From Polytrichum commune (taxonomy: Eukaryota; Streptophyta; Polytrichopsida; Polytrichales; Polytrichaceae), in NCBI GenBank assembly GCA_950295325.1, contig OX485805.1:39047501-39111500 (forward strand): a stretch of 64,000 nucleotides of DNA. The letters run 5' to 3'. The notes beneath the pieces are model-generated. The model searched no databases, was not told where the DNA came from, and saw only the letters and a list, made by a program, of their open reading frames with translations. How positions within the stretch are numbered: the first letter of the stretch is position 1; each line of letters opens with the position of its first letter. Of the stretch, positions 21,758 through 34,296 are shown one piece after another. A program made the translations under genes and the position numbers.

Positions 21758-23340
21758 CAATCTCCGCCTCCCGCCTGAGCCATGTTGACTGGGGGATCTC
21801 CTCCTATGTCCTTATCAATTCCTATTGAATTGTCTTCCCTAGGTGTATGAGTTTCTGATGGTGTGTCGACGCCCAACCTAGAGAAAATATCCTCGTCCTC
21901 CACCTGTGCCTCTTCCTCTAATATTCCTAACAATGGACTAACACTAGGTTCCGCATTCAAGCAATTATCTAATCTAACTTCACTTCTTCCACCACCTCAG
22001 TAATCCTAGATGATCTCTTCCTACGAGTAAGTCTATCTATTCCTAATTCCAACTTTTTGGGATCGAGTGTTACCTCGCATTCCCCACACATCCGATCAAC
22101 CCTCACTTGACCAAGCAGTAACCCTTGACTTTTTCTCTTAATATTATCTCTTATCTGAATGTGATTTAAAGTTTAGGGAGGTGAGGGGAGAAAATCCTGC
22201 AGGCCCACTCAAATGAACAATCCCAAACAGGGGATAAACATGCTCGTGTCAATTCTTGGTTGGGCTAGAGCATCACCTCCAAAACCCTTCCTTCAACTGA
22301 CATTCACCACAATACCAATTGTGAGGGGCTGAGCTTCGCCGTGTACTATGCCGAGGACCAAGGCTTCACCCTCTTGTCCTCGCACAGTAACACCACTAGG
22401 GAATTACCCTCTCCAATGGTTAACGATAAAGACATGTACAAAAATCTTTCCTTAATTAATTTAATGAATTCAGTTGGAAGAATGTCATACCTTAAGCAAA
22501 TCGTCCTCCCTTGCACATTAGCACTCCCCTCGACCGTGATCCTTCGTAACAACAACACCACCACTGTAGAGCAACATTTCTAGTCTACACATCAAATTCA
22601 AATGTCCCATAACTTGGAAACTCACCAAAGGTGAGTATCAACGTGTACTCGTCCTAAAATTAATTATCCCTCTGAAAGTTTAATGAACTATCGATTGCAA
22701 GCTTAGTGTTATGTCCTTATGTCATCTCCCAAGAGAGTTTATGAATTACCTTGGCCGCGCTCCTTCCTCAAAAAGAAATTGCACAAATCACAATGCAATT
22801 CATTCCAAGGGAAGAATCAAAATACGACTAATCTAGTCAAATTCAACTCAAAAACCAATGTGAGCACTTACCATGCACCGAGTGCTCCTTCCTCTCTCAC
22901 AAGGTTGTGCCTCCAAGTCTTCCCTAGTCGCCTCCAAGTCTTGTCTCCTAATCCCGCTTCATTCCCGGCGGACGCACCATTTATGTGAGGCCTAAACCTC
23001 CACCCTTATGCGTCTAAGTCCGGGTGAAGGCTTACGACCCACATGTAAATCTTAATACTTGCTACCCCTCTAGCTTTGTCATACCCTTGCTTTATGTAAC
23101 ATTCATTACACCAGTGTCTTACAGTTGGGGCCACAAGAAGTAATAGGTGCAATTGTTTTCCTTAATTCCACCCTTCTTCACATTCAAAAATCACCCTTCT
23201 CCATTGCCCTTCAACATCTAAGAGTAAGCCTTACACATTATGGCGTACTATTCACTACCCCTACCTAATTCCTAGTAAAAACCCCCCTATCACCACATTG
23301 ATTGAATCAGCATAAGAGAGTCCCTTATCAGTCTCTGCCT
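21758..23340 (-). mobile_element. Ty3/gypsy fragment G3 (LTR end, leader, gag start)
   Basis: On the minus strand: the end of a G1-like LTR (23340-22984, finishing ...GGCCTCACA), TAAA, primer-binding site (22979-22962), a leader similar to that of G1, and a gag start near 22077. The gag N-terminus (LNAEPS..LGILEEEAQVE..PREDN) aligns with residues about 43-110 of the intact G1 protein but contains stops. It is cut at both ends by family-2 LTR pieces. Confidence 0.75.
22962..22979 (-). other. primer-binding site of G3
   Basis: TGGTGCGTCCGCCGGGAA follows CTCACA-TAAA, matching E1 and G1 over 17 bases. Confidence 0.75.
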
Positions 23341-24315
23341 GTCGCGCACCTCTCCATGAGGAGTGCCCGAAACACCATGGGCACAAGGGGGACCCCGGAG
23401 TGACACCCGGGACTTGTGGCGCCGTTGGTGAGAAGGCCCAAGTGATCCTAGTGTGGGTGAGGGCCCTGGGCGTTTGGAACGCCTCCCACCCACGGAGACG
23501 TTGGGGGCATGAGGGTAAGGCCATGAGCTATGCGTAGCTCATGGCGTGGTGATTCTAGAATGCTCAAAAACACCTCAATCAGAGGTGTGAGCTAGGAGTT
23601 ATGGCCATTTGAGTGGGGTGCTGTCCCAGGACAGCGTCCTGGTACAGCAGTGCCCTAGGAGTGACTCCCGGGACTGCCAAGGTTCAAAGGTGCATAACTT
23701 CCTCATAACTTGCCCAAATGGCGCAAGTGAGGAGTCCATCGGCATCTACGTGAAACGTAGATGAAGATGAAGTGGTTGGTTGCTAGCATCGGACATCATA
23801 CAAGGAAGTTATGATGGTCTGAAGCTGCTAGAGGCTTCTTAGCCCAGCGGCTAAGGGAGAATGTCCACTTGGCCCCAACTCTTGGTGGAGAGACAAGAGG
23901 TTGGTTGACGGTGGGGTAGGGGACCCGTGTAAAGTCCTAGAGGCTTATATGGGTGAGGTGGTGTGGCCTCACCCACCCGAGGCCGAACGGCACGGCCTCC
24001 ATGGGCTTTGGCCCATTGTGAGGCCATAGTTGCCTAGTATGGTTCGGGTTGTTGTAGTGTTGCTCCGGCAACGCGATGATCAACATAGGATTGGACTTCC
24101 ATGGATGGAAGTCCACATCTAGGAATGGGTTACCGATTAAGGGGTGAGTCCCGAAAGCAAAGTAGGAGGGTTGGTTCCCTCTTATGAACTATAAGGTCCG
24201 GGGTAAGAGGAGCTAACCATTAGCATGGCGGAATGCGAAGGGTTAGCGACTCGTAACCTTTGCTAGAATTGAAAATTGGCAAGATTGTCAAGGGGGGCTA
24301 GCAAGGGTTGCGACA
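23341..24315 (+). repeat. family-2 LTR fragment, plus orientation
   Basis: Sequence from TCGCGCACCTCTCCATGAGG to GCAAGGGTTGCGACA matches 46951-47919 plus 58859-58866. It has the uninterrupted GCAAGGGTTGCGACA, the empty counterpart of the G1 insertion site. The following sequence (CTGCCGGAACCC) does not resemble a primer-binding site. Confidence 0.85.
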
Positions 24316-24939
24316 CTGCCGGAACCCTAAATTCAGTCTAGAATCAGCACCCCGGCCGGTAAACTACGTTGTTCCCTTAAGCTCCCACCCATCAACGCCC
24401 GTCAGATAGCCTCCCAGTCCTCCAGTCACCCTTGGCGATCGCTACTTCCCCCTGCTACTGCTGTCTACTCTCCCTTAGCTGCTGGCATTTTGGTGAATCC
24501 TTTGGCCGAGCTCAGAGAGCTCGCCTCCTCTGTCTCAATCCCTTGGCCGCAGCTTGGCTGCTGTCCTCCTCCGAAAAAAAAACCACACTGCCCTCTCTTG
24601 ATCCGAGGTTCAAGCACCTAATCTCTCTCGAGGGGGGAGATCCCCTGCCCTTTACCAGGAGCCCTTCCCGTTGTATTCAAACAACCCCCACGCCCAAAAC
24701 GAACATTAACTAGACTAAGCCTTAAACGTACTTTAATTCCAACAACACACGATGTAACTCATTACCCAGTTAACCTCTACCATCCCACTTTCTACACATG
24801 AATCCTAATACATCCTTGTTTTAATACTTAAACTAGTCTAGGCCCTAACATCAACGTCTCACTCTTTTTACCTGTCTGAAGGATTGCACCACATAAAAAT
24901 CCAAGTACTAATACTCCCCTTAGGTTAAGGCCATATGTG
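24316..24939. other. no feature recognised
   Basis: Pyrimidine-rich sequence with an ORF at 24432-24713 of biased composition. No family was recognised. Confidence 0.4.
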
Positions 24940-25165
24940 GGTACTGTTTTTGGGCTCACAGTGAATATCTTACATGGCTCCAACAAAGAGTATTCCTCAC
25001 CCCTAGAACTGATAATTTCATCGTTGAAACATGCATGGTGAGACGTCACCATTACATCAAACTTCGACTGCGGATAATCCCTCAACCACTGTGCATACTC
25101 CCCATCATCCCCATAATGATAGAAACTAGGACCTAAATTACCCGTGAGCGGTTTGACTGGTTCAC
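24940..25165 (-). pseudogene. gag-pol linker fragment (gypsy)
   Basis: The minus strand reads LGPSFYHYGDDGEYAQWL, then DVMVTSHH and SLLEPCKI. The intact G1 protein has LGPNFYNYGDNGDYAQWL, DVMVTFHQ and SLLEPCEV at residues about 1009-1068. The fragment stops before the RT module and abuts LRR sequence. Confidence 0.8.
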
Positions 25166-25169
25166 ATCG

Positions 25170-25305
25170 ACAATCCAAACAAATTCAATGTTGTCAAAGA
25201 AATCAAGTTCCCTAATTCCTCCAGTAATGTCCTCAAGCTCCGACAGTAAGACAAATTCAATGTTGTCAAAGAAACCAAGTTCCCCAATTCCTCCGGCAAT
25301 ATCGT
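25170..25305 (-). pseudogene. orphan LRR fragment, displaced 3' part of the receptor gene
   Basis: About two repeats read PEELGNLVSLTTLNLSYCRS and EELGNLISLTTLNLFG, the same 24-residue LRR as in 28190-32200. The adjacent E1-type LTR (25306-28189) separates it from the main array. It is in the same orientation, so it is best explained as the continuation of the receptor gene cut off by the LTR. Confidence 0.8.
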
Positions 25306-28189
25306 TGTGGTACTTTTGGGCCACCCCCTTCCAAAGGAGCCTAAAAGTATCATACAAACACTTCGGTGAAGGTGGCCTGCACTTGCAGGTACCCAAGCCA
25401 AACCCGGATAATAGGTGTATAACGTAAGTACTTAGATTTTTAAGGGAAATTAAATATGCGTTGTAGTACCTCCGGAGGTTGGACCTTCGTTTTATTTTAT
25501 TATTGTAGCTTTAAATTCCACTAATCAATTTCATATCTAGTTCTAACCTTAACCTACAACCTATTCTAAGCGCAGACGCACCAGCCTTGAAACCAAGACA
25601 ACCTATCTTGTGAAATGGGATGGCTCTGATACACACCAACCGGATGTGACTCATACCACCCTAGCTCAATGAACGGAATAACAACAATTTAATGGACCAT
25701 TCAATTCTTCTTATTTGGGTATATTTAATTTCGTAAGCGAGGGGATTTGGCTTAAGTCCCACATTTTACACAAGTTCATTCTTATTTAGTTAATTTCGGT
25801 TGCACATCCTATCTTACTACATTCATATATTAGGCATTACCCCTTACAAGGTTGGTGCACCCTTAGCTCGGAACCTTCTAAGGCCTCATGCAGGTCTTTT
25901 GAAGGTCGAGTGGCATCTCAAACCCTTCGGACTTCAACGGTCCGAAGGGTGGTGTCATCCTACCAAGTGAAGTTTTCGATTCGGATCTCTTGCCAACAAA
26001 GGTTTACAATTTGTTTTATATATTTTAATTGCTAAGTGTGTTTACACTGGATAGACCATGAAATGCAATTTAATGGGACTAAGGTAACGGACAACCTGTA
26101 GGTTCAACCTGTTGCACAATCTTCATAAATTGGGGCCATTACTCCCAATCTATGGGGCCAACAACATAATAGTGGATTCGCGGATCATTAATTCCACATT
26201 TCCACCAACAACATTCAGAGTGGTCGTATCGGTGATTAATCCGACTTACCACAACGAAACTTGCTAATAAATAAAGCTATTACTACAAAATATACCAAGG
26301 GGTCCGAGAACAATGAAGTTGGGTATTCCCTTGGCAGTCAAGTGGTCAAGTCATTTGACCTTACGAGATAGGTGAGTGGGGTTAGGGATGCATACCTTAG
26401 CCATGCTCCCTCCAACCCTAAATGGAAGGCTAGGATTAGTTAATTTATTTCAATTCTCCTTGGTTGATTGGGATCGATGTAGGCCGAACCGCTACCTCTT
26501 TCAATGCTCCACAACCCGGACGTCGACCTTGCTTCTTTTCTTGTAACTAGTTTGATTGTAAGACTTACATTAGGTAACAATTAGAATATCAATTGTTTTT
26601 TTTGCACTGTAATTTAGGTTTGAAAATAATACATTTACTTAATGCATGTAATTATCTTTCCAACAATCTAAAACTCACTTTAATCGGGTAAGAAATGCAA
26701 AAGTTATGAGGGTTGGAAGTGCAAGGTCAATTCAACCGATCTGTCCAACCCACCTATCCAACTTCAACAATTCATAGTAAATTCATTACTACTTGGATTT
26801 GGACTTTCCTTACACATTAACAAGATATTAACAAGATATAACTAAAAAAAATATGATATGAGTAGATTAAGACAATATGAATCCAGCAGACTCCCTGTAA
26901 CGCAGCAGTCAACCAAGAAATCTCAAGCTACCTATCCCGCCTTCAACAATAGAAATCTAATTCATTTCTTATTCAAATCAAACGTTCCAAATAACCATGG
27001 AAAGATATTAGAAATATCTATTTATGAAAAATATGTGATTAGCAAATTTAGCCAAGACAAATCCAGCAGACTCTCTGTAATGTTGCAGTCAACCAAGAAA
27101 TATCAAACTACATATCATGCCTTCAACAATTCATATCTAAATCATTTCTCATTCAAATCAAACTTTCTAAATAACCATGGAAAGATATTAGAAAGATCTA
27201 TTTAAAAAAAATATGTGATTAGCAAGTTCAGCCAAGATAAATCCAACATACTCTCTGTAATGCAGCAGTCAACCAAGAAATCTCAAACTACATATCATGC
27301 CTTTAACAATTCATATCTAATTCAAATCTTATTCAAATCAAACGTTCTAAACAATCTTAAAAATCTAGATAAAAAATCTATTTAGGAAAAAATACAAATT
27401 TTCAAAATAAAACTTTTAGTAGGCTAGCAAGTCTGATCCAGCAGTTGCTACCTAGAGGACCACCCAGTTTTTTGTTCCATCTTTGAAAATTCATAACTAC
27501 TTGCTACCTTAACCAAATCACAAATGAGAAACCGCTATAGATACCTATAGGAAATCTCTCTAAGGAAAAAATGAGATGTATTTTTTTCTAGCTCATGAAC
27601 TAAGCTTTCAAGGCATTGGCAGTTGAAGTCTACAATGCCTCCACTTGCAATTTTACAATCCAACCTACCTCTATAAAGAAACAGAAGAAATTTGTTGGTG
27701 TGTTAATAAACACACATTCTAACTAGGAGACAGAGTAGAGGAATTTCTCAAGCCTTTCTCTTAGGCCATTGAGAATGCATGCTAAGGATTTTTCCTAAGT
27801 ACATTGAAGCAGGGCTTCGCCCAAGCATTAGAGGAAGAGAGAGACCTACAAGGTGGAAGGAGGGGTTTTAAAACCCTCTCCAAAAAGGGTTGGACCCTTA
27901 CGCCACCGGCTCCATTTTTCGAACTCTTTCCTGAAAGTTCGGCTCGGGGTTTTTTCCCGGTTGAGGTTGCCACCCTTTCGCCGAGGTGGCTCCAACGAGA
28001 AACCTTAGAAATCTTTCCAATTTTTTGCCATCGAGTTGGCAAGGGGGCAAGTGGGCAAGTAGCCCCCTTGCCTTCTTTTTTAATTTTTACTTCAAAAGTC
28101 TTCAAGCCGATTTCGTCTTCTTACGCCAAACACCTCCAATAGTCTTGTGTGGCCCCATTAACTAATAAACTAATATTTTCTTAGCAAAT
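25306..28189 (-). repeat. E1-type LTR within the LRR gene (likely solo LTR)
   Basis: It begins TGTGGTACTTTTGGGCC, aligns with 2492-5085, and is flanked on both sides by LRR sequence. No internal element sequence accompanies it. The base word before it (ATCGT) is not repeated after it, and about 40 bp of the expected LRR unit is missing at the right junction, so a small deletion probably followed insertion. Three 180-bp internal units lie at 26880-27360. Confidence 0.75.
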
Positions 28190-30914
28190 AAGTCAAGTTT
28201 TCCAATCCCTTCGGTAATGTCGATAAGCTCGAACACCCAGAAAAATTCAATGATGTCAAAGAAGTTAAGTTTCCCAACCCCTCTGGTAATGTCGTCAAGC
28301 TCAAACATTCAGACAAATTCAATGTTGTCAAAGAAGTCAAGTTCCCCAATCCCTCCGGTAATGTCCGCAGGTTCGAACATTCAGACAAATTCAATGTTGT
28401 CAAAGAAGTCAAGTTCCCCAATCCCTCCGGTAATGTCGTCAACTTTGAACAGTTATACAAACACAATGATATCAAAGATGTCAAGTTCCCCAATTCCTCC
28501 GGTAATGTCGTTAAGTTCCAACATTGAGACAAATTCAATGTTGTTAAGGAGGTCAAGTTCCCCAATCCCTCCGGTAATGTCCGCATGCTCGAACATTCAG
28601 ACAAATTCAATGTTGTCAAAGAAGTCAAGTTTTCCAATCCCTCCGGTAATGTCCGCAGGCTCCCACACCAAGACAAATCCAATGTTGTCAAAGAAGTCAA
28701 GTTTTCCAATCCCTCCGGTAATGTCGTCAAGCTCGAACATTTATGCAAACCCAATGATGTCAAAGAAGTCAAGTTTTTCAATCCCTTCGGTAATGTCGTC
28801 AAGCTCGAACATTTATGCAAATCCAATGATGTCAAAGAAGTCAAGTTTTCCAATCCCTCCGGTAATGTCGTCAAGCTCGAACATTTATGCAAATCCAATG
28901 ATGTCAAAGAAGTCAAGTTTTCCAATCCCTCCGGTAATGTCGTCAAGCTCGAACATTTATGCAAATCCAATGATGTCAAAGAAGTCAAGTTTTCCAATCC
29001 CTCCGGTAATGTCGAGAAGTTCAAACACCCCCACAAATTCAATAATGTCAAAGAAGTCAAGTTTTCCAATTCCTCCGGTAATGTCCACAAGCTCGAACAC
29101 CAAGGCAAATTCAATGTTGTCAAAGATGTCAAGTTCCCCAATCCCTCCGGTAATGTCGTCAAGCTCGAACAGCTAGACAAATTCAATGTTATCAAATAAG
29201 TCAAGTTCCCCAATCTCTCCGGTAATGTCGTCAAGCTCGAACATTTAGATAAATTTAATGTTATCAAATAAGTCAAGTTCCCCAATCCCTCCGGTAATGT
29301 CGTCAAGCTGGAACATTTAGACAAATTCAATGTTGTCAAAGAAGTTAAGTTTCCCATTCCCTCAGGTAATGTCCACAAGTTCAAACAGCTAGACAAATTC
29401 AATGTTGTCAAAGAAGTCAAGTTCCCCAATCCCTCCGGTAATGTCGACAAGCTCGAACACCAAAACAAATCCAATGATGTAAAAGATGTCAAGTTCCCCA
29501 ATTCCTCTGGTAATGTCGTCAAGCTCGAACATTCAGACAAATTCAATGATGTCAAAGAAGTCAAGTTCCCCAATCCCTCCGGTAATGTCGACAAGCTCGA
29601 ACACTTAGACAAATTCAATGTTGTCAAAGAAGTCAAGTTCTCCAATCCTTCTAGTAATGTCGTCAAGCTCGAACAACTACACAAATTGAATGTTATCAAA
29701 GAAGTCAAATTCCCCAATCCCTCCGGTAATGTCGACAAGCACAAACACCAAGACAAATTCAATGTTGTCAAAGAAGTCAAGTTCCCCAATCCCTCCGGTA
29801 ATGTCCTCAAGTGGTAACATTCAGAGAAATCCAATGATGTCAAAGAAGTCAAGTTCCCCAATCCCTCTGGTAATGTCGATAAGCTCGAACACCTGGACAA
29901 ATTCAATGATGTCAAAGAAGTCAAGTTCCCCAATCCCTCCGGTAATGTCGACAAGCTCGAACACCAAGACAAATCCAATGTTGTCAAAGAAGTCAAGTTC
30001 CCCAATCCCTCTGATAATGTCGTCAAGCTCGAACATCTATACAAATTCAATGTTATCAAAGAAGTCAAGTTCTCCAATCCCTCTGGTAATGTCGTCAAGC
30101 TCCTACAACTATACAAATTCAATGCTATCAAAGAAATCAAGTTCCCAAATCCCTCCGGTAATGTCGACAACCTCGAATAGTTATACAAATCCAATGATGT
30201 CAAAGATGTCAAGTTCCCCAATTCCTCCGGTAATGTCGTCAACCTCGAACATCCAGACAAATCCAATGATGTCAAAGATGTCAAGTTCCCTAATTCCTCC
30301 GGTAATGTCCTCAAGCTCGAACACCAAGACAAATTCAATGTTGTCAAAGAAGTCAAGTTCCCCAATTCCTCCGGTAATGTCCTCAAGCTCGAACACCAAG
30401 ACAAATTCAATGTTGTCAAAGAAGTAAAGTTCCCCATTCCCTCAGGTAATGTCCACAAGTTCAAACATCTATACAAATTCAATGTTGTCAAAGAAGTCAA
30501 GTTCCCCAATCCCTCCGGTAATGTCGACAAGCTCGAACACCAAGACAAATCCAATGTTGTCAAAGAAGTCAAGTTCCCCAATCCCTCTGGTAATGTAGTC
30601 AAGCTCGAACATCTATATAAATTCAATGTTATCAAAGAAGTCAAGTTCCCCAATCCCTCTGGTAATGTCGTCAAGCTCCTACAGCTATACAAATCCAATG
30701 ATGTCAAAGAAGTCAAGTTCCCCAATCCCTCCGGTAAGGTCGTCAAACTCGAACAGTTATACAAATCCAATGATGTCAAAGATGTTAAGTTCCCCAATTC
30801 CTCCGGTAATGTCGTCAATTTCCAACATTCAAACAAATTCAATGTTGTCAAAGAAGTCAAGTTCCCCAATCCCTCCGGTAATGTCAATAAGCTCGAACAC
30901 CCAGACAAATTCAA
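28170..30914 (-). pseudogene. LRR array downstream of the in-frame stop, part of the kinase-NBS-LRR gene
   Basis: This is the same frame as the LRR exon to the right, separated from it only by TAA at 30917-30915. About 38 repeats of 24 residues follow LxxLxxLxLSxCxSLxTLPExL and are encoded by 72-bp units. Such a domain forms the ligand- or effector-sensing and autoinhibitory surface of plant NLR receptors. The last residues (LLRKY) and the stop come from the neighbouring LTR, so the original C-terminus is lost. There is no ATG at the beginning; the segment is not an independent gene. Long plus-strand ORFs across it are antisense by-products of the repeat. Confidence 0.85.
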
Positions 30915-32165
30915 TTATGTCAAAGAAGTCAAGTTCCCCAATCCCTCCGGTAATGTCGACAAGCACAAACACCAAGACAAATTCAATGTTGCCAAAGAAG
31001 TAAAGTTCCCCATTCCCTCAGGTAATGTCCACAAGTTCAAACAGCTAGACAAATTCAATGTTGTCAAAGAAGTCAAGTTCCCCAATCCCTCCGGTAATGT
31101 CGACAAGCTCGAACACCAAAACAAATCCAATGATGTCAAAGATGTCAAGTTCCCCAATTCCTCTGGTAATGTCGTCAAGCTCGAACATTCAGACAAATTC
31201 AATGTTGTCAAAGATGTCAAGTTCCCCAATCCCTCCGGTAATGTCGTCAAGCTCGAACATTTAGACAAATTCAATGTTGTCAAAGAAGTCAACTTCCCGA
31301 ATCCCTCCGGTAATGTCCGCAGGCTATCACACCAGGACAACTCCAATGTTGTCAAAGAAGTCAAGTTCCCCAATCCCTCCGGTAATGTCGTCAACCTCCA
31401 ACACCAAGACAAATCCAATGATGTCAAAGATGTCAAGTTCCCCAATTCCTCCGGTAATGTCCTCAAGCTCGAACACCTAGACAAATTCAATGATGTCAAA
31501 GAAGTTAAGTTTCCCAATCCCTCCGGTAATGTCGACAAGCTCGAACACCCAGACAAACCCAATATTGTCAAAGAAGTCAAGTTCCCCAATCCCTCCGGTA
31601 ATGTCGACAACCTCGAATAGTTATACAAATCCAATGATGTCAAAGATGTCAAGTTCCCCAATTCCTCCGGTAATGTCGTCAACCTCGAACATCCAGACAA
31701 ATCCAATGATGTCAAAGATGTCAAGTTCCCTAATTCCTCCGGTAATGTCCTCAAGCTCGAACACCAAGACAAATTCAATGTTGTCAAAGAAGTCAAGTTC
31801 CCCAATTCCTCCGGTAATGTCCTCAAGCTCGAACACCAAGACAAATTCAATGTTGTCAAAGAAGTCAAGTTCCCCAATCCCTCCGGTAATGTCGTTAAGC
31901 ACTCACACCAAGACAAATCCAATGTTGTCAAAGAAGTCAAGTTTCCCAATCCTTCCGGTAATGTCGTCAACCTCGAACACCCAAACAAATCCAATGATGT
32001 CAAAGATGTCAAGTTCCCCAATTCCTCCGGTAAACACCCAGACAAATCTAATGTTGTCAAAGAAGTCAAGTTTCCCAATCCCTCCGGTAATGTCCTCAAG
32101 CTCCAACACCCGAACAAAACCAATGTTGTCAAAGAAGTCAAGTTCCACAATCCCTCCGGCAGTGT
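28190..32165. repeat. 72-bp tandem repeat array (LRR coding)
   Basis: The unit (plus reading) is GTCAAGTTCCCCAATCCCTC, CGGTAATGTCGTCAAGCTCG and AACACCAAGACAAATTCAATG in sequence. About 280 bp at 30146-30425 recur identically at 31586-31865, an offset of 1,440 bp or exactly 20 units. Four nearly identical neighbouring units lie at about 28720-29000. Confidence 0.95.
30915..30917 (-). other. in-frame TAA in the LRR array
   Basis: The plus strand reads TCAATTATGTCAAAG where sister repeats read TCAATGATGTC or TCAATGTTGTC. On the coding strand TCA or ACA has become TAA, after LTS-L-T of a repeat, and reading resumes in phase at once. Confidence 0.9.
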
Positions 32166-32393
32166 TGTCAATCCTTTACATATCAATAGTCGAAGGGAGC
32201 TTACATCAAGGTCTTTTATGCGTGTGGAATTGTCCCTAAGCCATTGTGAAATTTCTTCATCTATATAAATTGCTTCTAATTTCTTGTAGTTCTGGGATTC
32301 CAATGCACCACAAAATGTCAAAATTATGTTTCGTTCATTAGAGTGGTAACAAAATTCACTGTTGTGTTTAGATAACATGGCAAAACCATTTCA
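30918..32393 (-). CDS. LRR exon of the kinase-NBS-LRR gene, first part
   Basis: After a linker (NERNIILTFCGALESQNYKK, IDEEISQWL) about 17 LRRs begin near 32200. One repeat near 32035 is five residues short. The junction with the NB-ARC exon is unresolved. The obvious acceptor ATATGCAG (ending 32394) would put TGA in frame with the phase-0 donor at 32520, while an acceptor CAG at 32294-32292 keeps phase 0 and gives ...HDK|NYKKLEAIYI. Together with the array to the left the gene would carry about 55 LRRs, many more than typical NLRs. Confidence 0.75.
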
Positions 32394-32520
32394 CTGCATA
32401 TTTCACAAGTATCAAATATAAAATTTAAACAACTTCAAGCACAGGCAAACGTTCACCAACATATTTGTACTTGCATTTTACAAAAATCCACCTTATTTAG
32501 TTTTTTTATTTGCACCGTAC

Positions 32521-33561
32521 CTTGTCATGTGCCGATCCAATTCGTAAAGGAATCATGTTTAGTTTCCAAATTCGAGTGCCCAAATATTCCTTGTCTGTTT
32601 CGACAATCATACGTCCCATGTCACGTAGTTGGTCGTGCATTTCTACATTCCCATATTGATTTATCTTAACCAAGGATTTGTCCACCAATATATCAAGCAC
32701 ATGATTTGGGGAGCCTCCATCGTTGGTACATGTACGCAAATCTCTTTCTTTCCACATGCGCATGGGAAGGAAGCATGCTAGATCCAAAAACATATTTTGC
32801 TCATCGTTTCCCAATCCATCAAAACTGATCCTCAAGGTACTCCAAAGCCCTTCATCGTCACCTAAATCCCTACCCCTTTTCATCCTTTGCAAAGCCCGTT
32901 CCCAACTTCGAATCCTCTCCTTTCCCCGTAAAAATGCACCCATGACTTTCAAGCTCAAAGGCAAGCCGTTACATTTTTCTATAATTTTGTCACGTAGATC
33001 AAAGAGTTGTGGTGACAATTGAGCTCCATCCACTGAAACGTAAGAATCAAAGAGTTTTTTCGCTTCTTTTTCATCTAACTTGTCGACATCTATCCTACCA
33101 TGCGCGTCCACACAATTCTCAAGTAAAGCCCAACCACGGGTTGTTATAATAATTTTGGTGCCATTGTTGACACAAGAAACATCTGCTGGTATTATTTCCC
33201 GCACTTGAGTTGCATCTTTGGGATCATCCAATACTAGAAGGACTTTCGTCGTAGCCAACAACTCCCGCATTATCTTTTGTGCATCCTCCAATGCCCAAGT
33301 GGACTCTACCTTCTTTCCAAACTTTTGTAAAATTTCAAATAAGATTTCAAGTGAATTCCTACTTTTCAAATTTTCAATAAAACATGATGCATCGTATGTG
33401 GACTTCACATCATCAAATATGGCCTTAGCCAAGGTGGTCTTCCCTATTCCACCCATACCAATGAGAGCCAAAATATTCCCTCCTTTAAGGTGGTTTCTCA
33501 CCTTTGCAAGATTGCTTCCAAGACCAACCACAACTTCATATCGTGTTTTCCCAACATCCAC
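32521..33561 (-). CDS. NB-ARC exon of the kinase-NBS-LRR gene
   Basis: The exon starts after ATATAG at 33562 with GTG GAT and ends CATGACAAG|GTACGG, encoding 347 residues. It is the nucleotide-binding switch of plant NLR immune receptors. Visible motifs in order: P-loop GMGGIGKTT (35-43), RNBS-A with ASCFIENLKS, kinase-2 KVLLVLDDP, RNBS-B NGTKIIITTRG, GLPL (NGLPLSLKVMGAFLRGK), RNBS-D MFLDLACF and MHD (308-310). ASCFIENL and MFLDLACF are of the TIR-associated style rather than the coiled-coil style, yet a kinase, not a TIR, precedes it. The upstream join (AAG AAG|intron|GTG GAT) is in phase with the kinase exon. All key residues are present, so this part looks functional. Confidence 0.9.
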
Positions 33562-34296
33562 CTATATGAAGAAATTCACATATCATGTCAATTGGACCGA
33601 GAAATATACACTATGATAGGAGATTCAAAAACGCACAATAAATATAAATATTGTAAATCTTTTCTAAAAGGTATTACAAAACATGTACTAAAAACTTCAA
33701 CAATTTGTTCCAAGAAAATCAATGAAAGAATAATATACATACAATTGAAGATGGTGGAACCAACTCAAATTGAAGAAGAAAAAATTGCATAGCCAAGAAT
33801 GTTTCCACAAATTAGGCTTTGAATACATTCATTTGATTCATTAAGTGTTCTTTTCGATGGAGCCCTTCAATTCATCATGAATCCAAGAACGATTTTGAAA
33901 ATTAGTTCATTTCCAAAAATTATATGTAAGGTCATGAATAATGCTTCTAGAACCAAATGCCGCCATTAGTTTGTGGATGTATTTTTCATAATAAATTTTC
34001 AAGTCATCATTTTGATATTGTAAATCGAATACTTGTAACAATGATAGAGGGCTATGTAAAACCAAAATCTACATGGAAAACTCTTTGGTGCTACTTTATA
34101 GCCTTTGACCAAGAGATTTGTGATCTCAACATACATGACCTCTCTATTGGTCCAGTTGACCATGCTTGCCCCATATCCTATGTTTTGGTTCAATTATCAT
34201 GTCTTCAACTCCAAGAAAATTAAATTATTTAGAAAAAATTTAAAATGACATCTAAAAAATACACAATAAGGATAGTGTAATGAAATGTGCTCTTAC
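33562..34296 (-). other. intron between kinase and NB-ARC exons
   Basis: Donor CCCAAGAAG|GTAAGA at 34296, acceptor CATATAG at 33562, 735 bp, phase 0. No other feature was seen in it. Confidence 0.8.
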